Source of the DNA: Chryseobacterium sp. G0186
GTDB lineage: Bacteria; Bacteroidota; Bacteroidia; Flavobacteriales; Weeksellaceae
DNA length: 64,000 nt
Direction: 5' to 3'
NCBI RefSeq assembly: GCF_003815675.1
Contig: NZ_CP033918.1
Span: forward strand, 3,596,001-3,660,000
Part shown: positions 26,990 to 36,491 of the stretch, one piece after another
How positions within the stretch are numbered: position 1 is the first letter of the stretch
Layout: each line of letters opens with the position of its first letter
Made by a program: the position numbers and the translations under genes
The notes under the pieces: generated by a model
What the model was told of the DNA's origin: nothing
Databases searched by the model: none
The model's input: only the letters and a program-made list of their open reading frames with translations

Positions 26990-28930
26990 ATGATAAAGAG
27001 GTTTTTTATTCTATCCAGTTTATGTATGGTTTTGGGAGTTTCAGCCCAGAAATCACATACGGTTGTACAAGGTGATAACCCATACAACATTGCAAAAAAG
27101 TATGGAATAACTGTAGATGAATTGCTGAAGCTAAACCCAAAGAATAAAGATGGCAAACTGGCTATCGGAGATGTTTTAACAATAAAGTCAGATAAAGCAG
27201 TAACTCCGGTTGTTACAAAAACAGTTGTTGCTGAAAAAGTAAACCATACAACGGGTACATCAGTTGGTAAGATTGTTTTACAGCCAAAGCAAACGATTTA
27301 CGGAATTACAAAACAATACCGCATCTCTGAAACCGATTTAAGAAAGTTGAATCCTGAACTGGATTCACACATGAAGATTGGAGATGAGATTACCTTACCT
27401 CTGGCAAGCATTAAAAAATATGGTGGTGATCAGCAAGCTGTAGTTACAACAAAACCAGTGGAAACATCCGCTGAAAAACCAACAGTATCTACACCTGCAG
27501 CAGTTGAGGGAGAAACCTATGTAATCCAGGCTAAAGATAATTATTACAGAATTACAAAACAATTTGGAATCACTCAACAGGATCTTTTTACCTTGAATCC
27601 AGGATTGGAAGAAAAAGGATTAAAGCCCGGTGAAACTATTAAAATAAAAAAATCACATACAGATACCGTTGCCGTTACTGAACCGGCAGCTAATCCAAAA
27701 GAGAAAATGGACTCAGGAAACGAGAAATCTTCATCTGCCTCCAATGTGGTAGTAGGGGATGACTATGTAACCTATACCGTTCAGCAAGGCGATACAGTAT
27801 TCTCTATTGTCAATAAATTTGGAGTTTCAATCGATGAACTGATTGCTTTGAACCCAGATCTTTCTCACGGATTGAAAACCGGAATGGTTTTAAAGATCAA
27901 AAAACAGGATGCTGCATATGTTAAGAAAAATGGTGACGTCCTGAGCGTAGTGCTGATGCTTCCTTTCGGATACAGTACAAACGAAACGCAATATAGAGGG
28001 ATGGCTCTGGATTTTTTAACTGGAGCGAAACTGGCAATTGAAAGAAATGCAAGAAGCGGACAGAAGCTGGATGTTAAAATCGTTGATTCTGGAAATGAAT
28101 CTTCTTTCAAAAACTCTCTGACGCAGATCAATCCTGATAATACGGACCTTATTATTGGTCCATTCTTCAAATCTAACGTAATTGACGTTCTTGATTTTAC
28201 CAAGAATCAGAAAATTCCCATTGTAGCACCATTTGCCAATACACCGGAATTATATAACTACAGCAATTTGATTATCGTTGAAACGAATAATCAAACCTAC
28301 GCTGATAAAATTGTAGATGAAGTAAAAGCAGTATACTCTGATCAAAAAATATATGTAGTGGCAGACGCTAAAAAAGAAAATGCCAACTATATTAAATCTG
28401 GTCTTGAGAAAGCTGTAAAAAATCCTAATGTTGTTATCGTTAATTCTCCCTCAGATATTCAGCTGGATCAGAATATGATGACAGGACAATCTGCTCCGGT
28501 GATTGCTATTTTGGCTAATGATGATATGGGAGATGCTTTTGCAACCAAGATTTCAGCCCTTTCCAAAGAAGTACAGGGAGTAAAAGCTTTCAGTATGTTC
28601 TATTCTCCGGTTTTTGAAAAGAAAGTGGATGAATTGAGCCAGGCAAGCTTGGTATATCTGATGGACAGAAAGATCAATACAGACGGTAATTTTGAAAAGG
28701 AAATACTAGCTGCTTATAAAACAAAGTACTGCAAGACTCCTCCAAAATATGCTATCGTAGGGTTTGATGTTGTTAATGACATGTTGACAAGAGAAAATAA
28801 AAAAGGAGAGATCTTTAAACAGATGAATAAGGTGCAGACTCAGTTGGCAACAAAATTCGAGTTTGTAAAATCTAAAGCTAACGGAGCATACGTAAACACA
28901 GGTTACAGAGTAATCCGATTAGTACCTTAG
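26990..28930 (+). CDS. LysM protein with periplasmic-binding-like C-terminal domain
   Basis: A 646-residue exported protein (signal MIKRFFILSSLCMVLGVSAQ). Four LysM-like repeats follow: about 22-66 (HTVVQGDNPYNIAKKYGIT), 86-137, 170-215 and 256-303 (YTVQQGDTVFSIVNKFGVS). The second is degenerate. From about 315 it has a type-I periplasmic-binding fold (LPFGYSTNETQYRGMALDF, IVDSGNESSFKNSL, LIIGPFFKSNVIDVL). LysM binds peptidoglycan GlcNAc units. The binding-protein-like domain resembles those of amino-acid ABC transporters, but no transporter genes are nearby, so it may bind a wall fragment or act as a scaffold. The arrangement is common in Flavobacteriia; the function is unproven. Confidence 0.85.
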   Translation: MIKRFFILSSLCMVLGVSAQKSHTVVQGDNPYNIAKKYGITVDELLKLNPKNKDGKLAIGDVLTIKSDKAVTPVVTKTVVAEKVNHTTGTSVGKIVLQPKQTIYGITKQYRISETDLRKLNPELDSHMKIGDEITLPLASIKKYGGDQQAVVTTKPVETSAEKPTVSTPAAVEGETYVIQAKDNYYRITKQFGITQQDLFTLNPGLEEKGLKPGETIKIKKSHTDTVAVTEPAANPKEKMDSGNEKSSSASNVVVGDDYVTYTVQQGDTVFSIVNKFGVSIDELIALNPDLSHGLKTGMVLKIKKQDAAYVKKNGDVLSVVLMLPFGYSTNETQYRGMALDFLTGAKLAIERNARSGQKLDVKIVDSGNESSFKNSLTQINPDNTDLIIGPFFKSNVIDVLDFTKNQKIPIVAPFANTPELYNYSNLIIVETNNQTYADKIVDEVKAVYSDQKIYVVADAKKENANYIKSGLEKAVKNPNVVIVNSPSDIQLDQNMMTGQSAPVIAILANDDMGDAFATKISALSKEVQGVKAFSMFYSPVFEKKVDELSQASLVYLMDRKINTDGNFEKEILAAYKTKYCKTPPKYAIVGFDVVNDMLTRENKKGEIFKQMNKVQTQLATKFEFVKSKANGAYVNTGYRVIRLVP

Positions 28931-28972
28931 ATGATTTATTGCTTCTTAAAAGCATATTGTTAACATTATAAT

Positions 28973-28980
28973 TATATTTG
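28973..28980 (+). promoter_or_regulatory. Candidate -7 element (TATATTTG) of fabD
   Basis: TATATTTG matches TAnnTTTG and ends 20 bases before the fabD ATG. No well-spaced TTG partner was found. Confidence 0.5.
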
Positions 28981-29000
28981 CATAATATTTAATTTAATAC

Positions 29001-29876
29001 ATGAAAGCACTTGTATTTCCAGGGCAGGGTTCTCAGTTCGTAGGAATGGGAAAAGAATTGTATGATTCTAGAAAAGATATTAAAGATCTGATGGAATCTG
29101 CCAATGAAATTTTAGGGTTCGATATTCTTTCCATTATGTTTAATGGAGAAGAAGCGGATCTTAAGAAAACAGAGGTTACCCAGCCTTCAATTTTTATACA
29201 TTCAGTAGCAGCATTAAAAGCAGTAAATGGTCTTGGAGCTGAAATGGTAGCAGGGCATTCTCTAGGGGAGTTCTCGGCATTGGTAGCCAATGGCGTTTTA
29301 TCTTTTGATGACGGTTTGAAGCTTGTATCCGAAAGAGCTAAGGCTATGCAGGCTGCTTGTGATGCAAATCCAAGTTCCATGGCAGCTATCTTAGGATTAG
29401 AAGATGCAAAGGTGGAAGAAATCTGTGCACAGATTAGCGGGATAGTGGTTCCTGCAAATTATAACTGCCCAGGACAATTGGTGATCTCAGGAGAAACCCC
29501 TGCAGTAGAAGAAGCTTGTGCAAAGCTAAAAGAAGCAGGAGCAAAAAGAGCTTTATTGTTACCTGTAAACGGAGCTTTCCATTCCCCATTGATGCAACCT
29601 GCACAAGAAAGATTAGCAGCAGCCATTGAAAAAACAAAATTTAGAAAAGCTACAATTCCTGTCTATCAGAATATCACGACTACAGCTGTAACTAATCCTG
29701 ATGAGATCAAGCAAAACCTGATCGCTCAGCTTACAGGTCCTGTAAAATGGACTCAGTCTGTTCAGAACATGATTAAAGATGGAGCATCTAACTTTGTAGA
29801 AGTTGGACCAGGAAAGACCCTTCAAGGATTAATCAAAAAAATTGACGGATCTGTAGACTCTACTTCTGCAATCTAA
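29001..29876 (+). CDS. fabD: Malonyl-CoA:ACP transacylase
   Basis: A 291-residue acyltransferase. FPGQGSQFVGMGKELY at the N-terminus is the family signature. Ser87 in VAGHSLGEFSAL is the nucleophile, and His194 in NGAFHSPLM completes the dyad. VEVGPGKTLQGL near the C-terminus is also conserved. It transfers malonate from CoA to acyl carrier protein for fatty-acid synthesis in the cytoplasm. The partner genes fabH and acpP are not nearby. A GHMP kinase gene follows after 12 bases, so the two are probably cotranscribed. Confidence 0.97.
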   Translation: MKALVFPGQGSQFVGMGKELYDSRKDIKDLMESANEILGFDILSIMFNGEEADLKKTEVTQPSIFIHSVAALKAVNGLGAEMVAGHSLGEFSALVANGVLSFDDGLKLVSERAKAMQAACDANPSSMAAILGLEDAKVEEICAQISGIVVPANYNCPGQLVISGETPAVEEACAKLKEAGAKRALLLPVNGAFHSPLMQPAQERLAAAIEKTKFRKATIPVYQNITTTAVTNPDEIKQNLIAQLTGPVKWTQSVQNMIKDGASNFVEVGPGKTLQGLIKKIDGSVDSTSAI

Positions 29877-29888
29877 TTAAGAAAAAAT

Positions 29889-30794
29889 ATGAATGCGATT
29901 TTTTCACCGGGAAAGCTTATGCTTACTTCAGAATATTTCGCAATCGATGGAGCTCTTGTCTTAGCGGTACCTACCAAGCTGGGACAAGAGTTTTTTTTTG
30001 AAGAAAGAGATGATAAACAATCCCTTATCCTTTGGGAGGCATACCATCAAAACCAACTTTGGTTAACGGCTGTTATAGATTATAAAAACTGGGAGATCGT
30101 TGAAACCAATAGTCTTTCAAGTGCTGAATTTATTTTAAAAACATTGAAGAATGTTCAGCAGCTTTCTACTATTAAATTCAAAGACAATCTTACCTATCAT
30201 TTAAAGACAAACCTTCAGTTTCCTGCTGATTTTGGCCTTGGAAGTAGTTCTACTTTAATGAACAACCTGGCGGAATGGGCAGACATTGATCCTTTTCAGT
30301 TAAATGCAATCAGCTTGGGAGGCAGTGGATATGATATTGCTGTCGCTAAGGAAAAATCAGCTGTTCTTTTTCAAAGCAAACCCAAAATTAAGTTTGAAAA
30401 GGCAAATTTTAATCCTTCCTTTAAAAATGAATTGATTTTTATCCATTTAAATCAAAAGCAGGATAGCAGAGAAGGAATTAACCTTTATAAGTCAAAAAAC
30501 AAATCTCCGGAACTGGTTAATGAATTTTCAGATATCACAAAGAAAATTTTATTATGCAATGAATTGGAAATTTTTTCTGAATTAATGATGATTCATGAGC
30601 ATAAAATTGCTGATTTTCTTGAAATTCCTACAGTTAAGGAAAAATTATTCGCAGACTGCCCATCTTTTGTCAAAAGTTTGGGGGCTTGGGGTGGAGATTT
30701 TGTAATGAGTGCCAAATTTGGGGGCTTTAAAGACTATTTTTGGGAGAAAGGTTTTACTACTGTTTTTGAATGGTCAGATATAATTGATTTATAA
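29889..30794 (+). CDS. GHMP kinase family protein (possible mevalonate kinase)
   Basis: A 301-residue protein with the GHMP ATP-binding loop DFGLGSSSTL (GLGSSS at 116-121), an N-terminal FSPGKLMLTSEYFAIDGA segment that matches the sugar/mevalonate-binding end, and a late GAWGGDF segment for the third GHMP motif. The family phosphorylates mevalonate, galactose or homoserine-type alcohols. Flavobacteriia often have such a short GHMP protein tied to isoprenoid synthesis. I favour a mevalonate-pathway role, but no pathway gene lies beside it. It follows fabD by 12 bases. Confidence 0.78.
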   Translation: MNAIFSPGKLMLTSEYFAIDGALVLAVPTKLGQEFFFEERDDKQSLILWEAYHQNQLWLTAVIDYKNWEIVETNSLSSAEFILKTLKNVQQLSTIKFKDNLTYHLKTNLQFPADFGLGSSSTLMNNLAEWADIDPFQLNAISLGGSGYDIAVAKEKSAVLFQSKPKIKFEKANFNPSFKNELIFIHLNQKQDSREGINLYKSKNKSPELVNEFSDITKKILLCNELEIFSELMMIHEHKIADFLEIPTVKEKLFADCPSFVKSLGAWGGDFVMSAKFGGFKDYFWEKGFTTVFEWSDIIDL

Positions 30795-30878
30795 TCAGTA
30801 TTTTATGCTTCTCTTTTTTTATTTGTGATTCTGACTTATATCAGTATATTTAAACCACCTTTAACAAATAATTAATAT

Positions 30879-30886
30879 TATTTTTG
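30879..30886 (+). promoter_or_regulatory. Candidate -7 element (TATTTTTG) of pckA
   Basis: TATTTTTG is found 35 bases before the pckA ATG. The leader is AT-rich and unstructured. Confidence 0.45.
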
Positions 30887-30921
30887 TTGAAGTCAATAAA
30901 GAAATAGAAAATATAAGTAAA

Positions 30922-32538
30922 ATGAAAAACACTAAAATCATCCAGGATTTAGAGAAATTGGGGATTAAAGGAAACTATGAGGTAGTGTATAATCCTTCAT
31001 ATGAAGAATTATATCAGACTGAAGTTTCTTCTGAAAATCAAGGATTTGAGAAAGCTGAACTTACAGAATCTGGCGCAGTATCAGTAAAAACAGGAATTTT
31101 CACAGGTCGTTCACCTAAAGACAGATATATTGTTCAGGATGATGTTACAAGAGATACAATTTTCTGGGATGGTAAAGTCAACTTACCTACTTCTACAGAA
31201 ATTTTTGCGTCTTGTAAAGAACTAGTGCTGAACCAGCTTGCTGAAGCAAAGAAAATTTATGTAGTAGATGCTTTTTGTGGTACCAATGCTGATACAAGAC
31301 TTAAAGTAAGATTTATCGTTGAAGTAGCATGGCAGGCGCATTTCGTTACTAATATGTTTATCCGTCCTTCTCATTATGAGCTTGAAAGCTTTGGAGAGCC
31401 AGATTTCACAGTAATCAATGGTTCTAAAACTACAAACCCTAACTGGGAAGCTCAAGGTCTGAACTCTGAAAACTTTGTCATGTTCAACCTTACTGAAAAA
31501 CTTCAGATCATCGGAGGTACTTGGTACGGAGGTGAAATGAAGAAAGGGATGTTCGCAATGATGAACTATTACCTTCCATTAAAAGGTATGGCTTCTATGC
31601 ACTGTTCTGCAAACGTAGGAGAAAAAGGTGATGTTGCTTTATTCTTTGGCCTTTCAGGAACTGGTAAAACTACATTATCTGCAGATCCAAAAAGATACCT
31701 TATCGGTGACGATGAGCACGGGTGGGATAACAACGGAGTATTCAACTACGAAGGTGGATGTTATGCTAAGGTAATTGACCTTTCAGAAGAAAAAGAACCG
31801 GACATTTTCAGAGCAATCAAGAGAGATGCTCTTCTTGAAAATGTTGTGATCAACAATGGAGTAGCAGATTATACTGACGGATCTATCACTGAAAATACTA
31901 GAGTTTCTTATCCAATCTATCATATCAACAAGATTGTATTGCCCTCTAAGGCTGGCCATGCTAAGAAGATTGTTTATCTTTCAGCAGATGCATTCGGAGT
32001 ACTTCCTCCGGTTTCCATCTTAAATGAAGATCAGGCTCAATACCACTTCCTTTGCGGTTATACATCTAAATTAGCTGGTACAGAAAGAGGAATTACAGAA
32101 CCTCAACCATCATTCTCACCGGCATTTGGTGAAGCGTTTCTTACATTACACCCAACAATGTATTCTAAGACATTGATCGGTAAAATGAAAGAGCACGGAG
32201 CTAAAGCTTACTTAGTGAATACAGGTTGGAACGGTACAGGAAAGAGAATTTCTCTGAAAGATACAAGAGCAATTATTGATGCTATCATTGATGGATCTAT
32301 TGATAATGCTCCTAAAACTCAGGTTCCAATTATGAATCTTGAAATTCCTACTGAACTTCCAAATGTTTCTGCTGGTATCCTTGATCCTAGAGAAACTTAC
32401 GAAAATGCTTCAGAATGGGAAGAAAAAGCAAAAGATCTTGCTTCAAGATATATCAAAAACTTTGAACAATATTGCGATACTGAAGAGGGTAAGAGATTAA
32501 TCCCTTCAGGTCCTCAATTACAGGAACAGACAATCTAA
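30922..32538 (+). CDS. pckA: Phosphoenolpyruvate carboxykinase (ATP)
   Basis: A 538-residue PCK of the ATP-using class. [17 protein letters not shown] holds the oxaloacetate-binding Arg, and [16 protein letters not shown] (P-loop about 243-252) binds [23 protein letters not shown] supplies the metal ligands and kinase-2 Asp, and [15 protein letters not shown] is a late family block. It converts oxaloacetate and ATP to PEP, CO2 and ADP, the first step of gluconeogenesis. It forms a single-gene unit with its own TAnnTTTG element and a strong terminator. Confidence 0.97.
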   Translation: MKNTKIIQDLEKLGIKGNYEVVYNPSYEELYQTEVSSENQGFEKAELTESGAVSVKTGIFTGRSPKDRYIVQDDVTRDTIFWDGKVNLPTSTEIFASCKELVLNQLAEAKKIYVVDAFCGTNADTRLKVRFIVEVAWQAHFVTNMFIRPSHYELESFGEPDFTVINGSKTTNPNWEAQGLNSENFVMFNLTEKLQIIGGTWYGGEMKKGMFAMMNYYLPLKGMASMHCSANVGEKGDVALFFGLSGTGKTTLSADPKRYLIGDDEHGWDNNGVFNYEGGCYAKVIDLSEEKEPDIFRAIKRDALLENVVINNGVADYTDGSITENTRVSYPIYHINKIVLPSKAGHAKKIVYLSADAFGVLPPVSILNEDQAQYHFLCGYTSKLAGTERGITEPQPSFSPAFGEAFLTLHPTMYSKTLIGKMKEHGAKAYLVNTGWNGTGKRISLKDTRAIIDAIIDGSIDNAPKTQVPIMNLEIPTELPNVSAGILDPRETYENASEWEEKAKDLASRYIKNFEQYCDTEEGKRLIPSGPQLQEQTI

Positions 32539-32555
32539 TAGTATTGTTTTAACAT

Positions 32556-32590
32556 AAAAAAGCCTCATCATTGATGAGGCTTTTATTTTT
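32556..32590. terminator. Bidirectional terminator between pckA and the next gene
   Basis: AAAAGCCTCATC and GATGAGGCTTTT form a 12-base-pair stem around ATT, with A-tract and T-tract on either side. It serves pckA on the plus strand and the convergent hypothetical gene on the minus strand, whose stop overlaps its edge. Confidence 0.9.
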
Positions 32591-33026
32591 AATATTTTTT
32601 ACAAATTTGAATCAGTTCATTTTGTTTATCAAGTTCATGAATTGTTGATTTGATGATATCTTCATTCAGTTTTTTGATAAAGATGAAGTGACGGACTGAA
32701 AAATAAGGCTTGTCATTCAATATTAGATCTAAATACTTTGGTGTAGAGAATGTCATCCAGTATTTATCACTATTTGTGAATTCAATGGTTACTTCTACAG
32801 CATCGGATTCCTCATCTAGTATTTCATCGTCTATATGAATTGAAGCTATTTCCGGGTCATTATTGAAACTGAAATAAAATTTAGAATACCATTTAAGTTT
32901 GTTTTCATCGTTACAGATTCTGATGTTATTAAAGTTTATTTCTTCAATAATATAAGACTTTCTCTTGGTGAGTTGATCGTGATACACTCCAATATTATTG
33001 CAGTAAATTGTATCTTTTACTTTCAT
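32589..33026 (-). CDS. Hypothetical protein
   Basis: A 145-residue protein that I do not recognise. No signal peptide or membrane segment is visible. It is acidic, with beta-rich patterns in the middle (AVEVTIEFTNSDKYWMTFST) and a helical C-terminus (IKSTIHELDKQNELIQICKKY). Small solo proteins of this make-up include immunity-type proteins, but nothing here supports a specific role. It converges on pckA and lies 18 bases after the aroQ stop in the same direction, so it may be cotranscribed with aroQ. Coding is supported by the even frame and the shared terminator. Confidence 0.6.
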   Translation of the reverse strand: MKVKDTIYCNNIGVYHDQLTKRKSYIIEEINFNNIRICNDENKLKWYSKFYFSFNNDPEIASIHIDDEILDEESDAVEVTIEFTNSDKYWMTFSTPKYLDLILNDKPYFSVRHFIFIKKLNEDIIKSTIHELDKQNELIQICKKY

Positions 33027-33044
33027 GGAATCCGTCAGTTGAAT

Positions 33045-33452
33045 TTACTTTAAACTCAATAAAGCCAATCTATATCCATCCATCCCAAATCCTGATAAAA
33101 CCGCATCTGTACAAGCTGCTGTTACCGATTTCTGTCTGAATTCTTCTCTTTTGTAGATGTTGCTGATGTGAACTTCTACTTTCTGCTTTTGAATGTTTTT
33201 TAAGCAATCGGCGATGGCATAAGAATAATGAGTAAATGCACCGGGATTGATGACTATTGCATCAAAATCATCCTGCTGAAGCCTGTTGATGATTTCCCCT
33301 TCAATATTTGACTGATAATATTTTAATTCATGAGAAAGAAACTCGGATTTTAAACTTTCCAAATAGGCTTCCATGGAAACTGTACCATAGATCTCGGGTT
33401 CTCTGGTACCTAAAAGATTAAGGTTAGGCCCGTTTATAACTAAAACTTTCAT
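33045..33452 (-). CDS. aroQ: 3-Dehydroquinate dehydratase, type II
   Basis: A 135-residue type II dehydroquinase. VINGPNLNLLGTREPEIYG carries the Asn, Arg and Tyr of the active-site lid, INPGAFTHYSYAI is the central block, and VEVHISNIYKREEFR has the catalytic His and a late Arg. It removes water from 3-dehydroquinate in the shikimate pathway and forms dodecamers. I chose the ATG of MKVLVINGPN. A longer frame would overlap the regulator gene upstream and adds a non-conserved leader. The gap to that gene is then 31 bases. Confidence 0.95.
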   Translation of the reverse strand: MKVLVINGPNLNLLGTREPEIYGTVSMEAYLESLKSEFLSHELKYYQSNIEGEIINRLQQDDFDAIVINPGAFTHYSYAIADCLKNIQKQKVEVHISNIYKREEFRQKSVTAACTDAVLSGFGMDGYRLALLSLK

Positions 33453-33483
33453 AAAAAAGAATTTATCCAAAGATAAATATTTT

Positions 33484-34473
33484 CTAGGCATTATGAGTAG
33501 GGTCTATTTTTAGATTTTGCTGGATATATTCTGACGGAGTAATCCCTTCAATTTGTTTAAACACCCTGTTGAATGTTGATTGATTTGAAAAACCGGCTTC
33601 AGTATATATATACATTAAAGTGGCTTTTTGAAAGTTAACCTCAGTAAAGAGCTTTTTCACATACTTAATTCTATAGGTATTAAGGTAGGCGTTAAAATTC
33701 TGATGCTTTTTAAACCGGATGGCTTTCGAAATATATGAGCTGTTGACCTGTAAAATAACACTTAAGCTGGAAAGATTGAATTTTTCATCTTTGAATAACA
33801 TCTTTTCATTCATGATACTTTCTATCCTTTCATATAGTTTTTCCAGGCTTTCAATATCTATCTTCACTTCTGGTATGGCTTTGATTTTTTTTGCTTTTCT
33901 GTCAGCCTGGAGTTGTGTTTTCTGACTGTTTATTTTGTCTTTATAATAAATCAGTAATGTTATTACCAATATGTTTGAAATAAATAAAATTATTTCAAGA
34001 AATATTTCATCTTCATGCGTATGTTTTGAAAAATTAAAACTGAAAGTGTTGGCAATAATAACCGAAATTACAATGATTAGTAAAGTATAGCCGGTTAACA
34101 GGAGCATAGTTTTTTTGGGAAAGAATATAAAAGCCGCCAGAGGTAAGGGTAATAACCAGGAAATACTTGCTGCCGAATTTTCCCAGAATTCCAAAATTAG
34201 ATAGATATTATAGATTGGGGCCAATATTAAATATATTTTGGCATTGAAATCCGGTGAGTTTTTTTTTCTTACAAGCAAATATGTTACATTTAGTACTAGT
34301 ATTCCTGCCAATACATACCATGACATTATTGCATCGTAAATATAAAATCTGAAAATAATAAAATAGATTACTGAAACACAAAACATAAGAATTAAATAAT
34401 TATCTATTAATTCCAGCTTAATCTTTTCTATTGGGTCTATCTGCTCCTTTTTTTTATCAACTGTCGTCTTCAT
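33484..34473 (-). CDS. Membrane-anchored AraC-family transcriptional regulator
   Basis: A 329-residue protein. About six hydrophobic helices (roughly residues 25-190, for example YLILMFCVSVIYFIIFRFYI and ILFISNILVITLLIYY) precede a cytoplasmic AraC-type double helix-turn-helix. In it, LSSLSVILQVNSSYISKAIR and ATLMYIYTEAGFSNQSTFNR are the two recognition units, and the end PSEYIQQNL is typical. It should sense something in or near the membrane and bind DNA directly. The gene is solitary, upstream of aroQ, and no target site is evident. This layout is common in Chryseobacterium relatives. Confidence 0.88.
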   Translation of the reverse strand: MKTTVDKKKEQIDPIEKIKLELIDNYLILMFCVSVIYFIIFRFYIYDAIMSWYVLAGILVLNVTYLLVRKKNSPDFNAKIYLILAPIYNIYLILEFWENSAASISWLLPLPLAAFIFFPKKTMLLLTGYTLLIIVISVIIANTFSFNFSKHTHEDEIFLEIILFISNILVITLLIYYKDKINSQKTQLQADRKAKKIKAIPEVKIDIESLEKLYERIESIMNEKMLFKDEKFNLSSLSVILQVNSSYISKAIRFKKHQNFNAYLNTYRIKYVKKLFTEVNFQKATLMYIYTEAGFSNQSTFNRVFKQIEGITPSEYIQQNLKIDPTHNA

Positions 34474-35184
34474 TGTGAATTTTATTATGGTACTTTTTAA
34501 TGAAAATCAAAAAAAGTATTATGTAATATGTTGGTTTTTAGTCGCTTATTATATGTAAGTGATTTCCTACAATTCATTGATGTGCCGTTCTTTTTATCTT
34601 ACTTTTAATAATAGCTTTGGCAAAAGAATTTTCTGGCTGTTGGATTTTAACAATTTTATTTATTCTGTTTAAAATCTGACCCGAAATTTAGGGATAATGT
34701 TTTTAATTGTGGGATTTATTATTAAAATGCTATCATTATGTATGTTGTATTAATATTATTGTTATTAAATATGTAAATACATTTATATTTTTCTTTTAAT
34801 ATTCAAGTGTGATGTATGATGAAAAAGAACCTTGTTATTTATCACTTCATATTTGAATGTTTTATCCCTATAGGGACATGTAAAAGTCTGCGCATCCCAA
34901 AATATATATTTCTACAGTAGACAATCCCAACTAATAAGTTTGAATTGTTTTAAAATTTTGAAAAAGAGCTAGGTTAGTTATCAGGTTTTTATTACTAGCT
35001 AATGACAATCAATACTCTTTGTTGTTTGATATTGATTACTGCTGTAGTATCTGATATATAATTATTTAAATAAGTATGAATAAGTTTTAGTATACATATT
35101 AATAGTGATTAAATTTTTTAAATAAGAAAAAATCATGAAAAAAAGACTGAACATAATTATTAATCTTGATATAAATTAAAAAAA
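34474..35184. other. 711-base non-coding stretch
   Basis: Very AT-rich. No reading frame with coding character, strong hairpin or RNA gene was recognised. It lies between the divergent AraC gene and the HTH gene and should hold both promoters, but none is convincing by eye. Confidence 0.6.
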
Positions 35185-35625
35185 ATGAATTTTGATATTG
35201 AAAATATTCATGTAGGTAGAAGTATTCAGGAAAGGGTAACTGAATTGAATATTTCCAGAACCCGTATTTGTAATTTCATGAGTTCCACAGATGATGAAAT
35301 CTCTAAAATGTATGAACGGGAAAGTTTGGATAGTGAAATTCTTCTTAAGTGGAGTAAACTTTTGGAATATGATTTCTTCAGAATCTATACCCAGCACCTG
35401 TTTGTATCAGGAGTTCAGAACAGGGCATCCGCTAGTATTTCTAAGATTCAGGAGTCCTCCCTTCCTCAATTCAGGAAAATGATATATGATAAAGAGGTGA
35501 TTGAGTTTATTTTGGAGCTGATTGATGCCGGTAAAAAAACGAAGGCTGAGATTATGAAGGAATATAGAATTCCCAAGGCCACACTTTATCAATGGATAAG
35601 AAGATATAAGAAAATCGAATGTTAA
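35185..35625 (+). CDS. Helix-turn-helix protein (transposase-like HTH)
   Basis: A 146-residue protein with two helical halves. The N-terminal half (VGRSIQERVTELNISRTRIC, then SSTDDEISKMYERESLDSEI) resembles a Cro/XRE-type or plasmid-maintenance HTH. The C-terminal half (VIEFILELIDAGKKTKAEIM, then YRIPKATLYQWIRRYKK) is a transposase-type HTH like the IS3 OrfA N-terminus. It has no DDE domain. Chryseobacterium genomes carry several copies of proteins of this type near surface-protein and mobile genes. It precedes a frameshifted exported-protein gene by 52 bases and might control it. Confidence 0.75.
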   Translation: MNFDIENIHVGRSIQERVTELNISRTRICNFMSSTDDEISKMYERESLDSEILLKWSKLLEYDFFRIYTQHLFVSGVQNRASASISKIQESSLPQFRKMIYDKEVIEFILELIDAGKKTKAEIMKEYRIPKATLYQWIRRYKKIEC

Positions 35626-35677
35626 TATAAGATGATTCTAAAAACACAAAAGAATATTAATAAAAAAACTTCAAAAA

Positions 35678-36491
35678 ATGACAAATATGGCAAAAATAAT
35701 TTTTTTGATGAATACCGTTTTATATACGTCATTGATGTTTGGGCAAGTAGGAATCAATACAACATCCCCTAGTGAAACATTGATGTAAATGGTACTACAA
35801 GAGTAAGAGATCTTCCTTTAAATGGCAAGACCAATGCTGTTTATACAAAGACTGACGGTACTAAATCCACAGCAAAAGATCAAACTTTTTCAGCGACCAA
35901 GACATTGGTTGTTGATAATAATGGCGTATTAGGATATGTTAGTGGGCTTCCGCAGGTTTCAGGAGGTTCAATACTTAATATTGGCGAAACTATTACGGGA
36001 ATATATTCTGTGCCTAATGCTACCGCAACAGTAGGAAAGGCAATTTTAGATTAGGTGCTTATGTGGCTGCTAATGTTCTCCCATCTCTTCCGGTCATGGA
36101 CGGAGTTCAGGTGGATCTCTTAGGAATTGATACTAATTATTACACCCCGATAATAGAAAATACAGCTGCTTTCGTACAATTGGTTAGTTATCAGACGTTT
36201 GCTGCTCAGGTGAACGAAAACAGGACACTCTTGAATTTTTCACTTTCCCCATGTCCTTTTCTGCCTACAACATTCACTAGCAACTTTATGGATGGGAATA
36301 ATGCTGCCGGATGGCGTGGTGTTGACAGTAATAATGAAGTATTTTGGAATACTGCTAATGCAGAAGTAGAAACGACAAACTTACAAGTACAGGTAAATGC
36401 GACTACGTACAGGTGGTACGAGCTTAAGTGGTGGTGTATGGATATTTCAGGCAATAAAAAAATATTCTTATCAGTTAGACGTGCTGGTTAA
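35678..36491 (+). pseudogene. Exported surface-type protein gene broken by two frameshifts
   Basis: The gene starts with a signal peptide (LYTSLMFGQVGINTTSP) and then breaks. After SPSETL the frame shifts by one base at about 35781 to continue as DVNGTTRVRDLPLNGKTNAV. It shifts again at about 36025-36035 to continue as RKGNFRLGAYVAANVLPSLP. Both are consistent with single-base deletions. The GINTTSP...LDVNG start is the usual N-terminus of Bacteroidota repeat and tail-fibre-like surface proteins. Neither break lies in a homopolymer, which argues against a simple sequencing slip but does not exclude it. The C-terminal 142 residues remain open and could look like a separate gene. Confidence 0.75.

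Noticed and set aside
36063..36491. A 142-residue gene starting with GTG
   Set aside because: It is the third-frame remainder of the frameshifted surface gene; homologous-looking text continues upstream of the GTG in the same frame.
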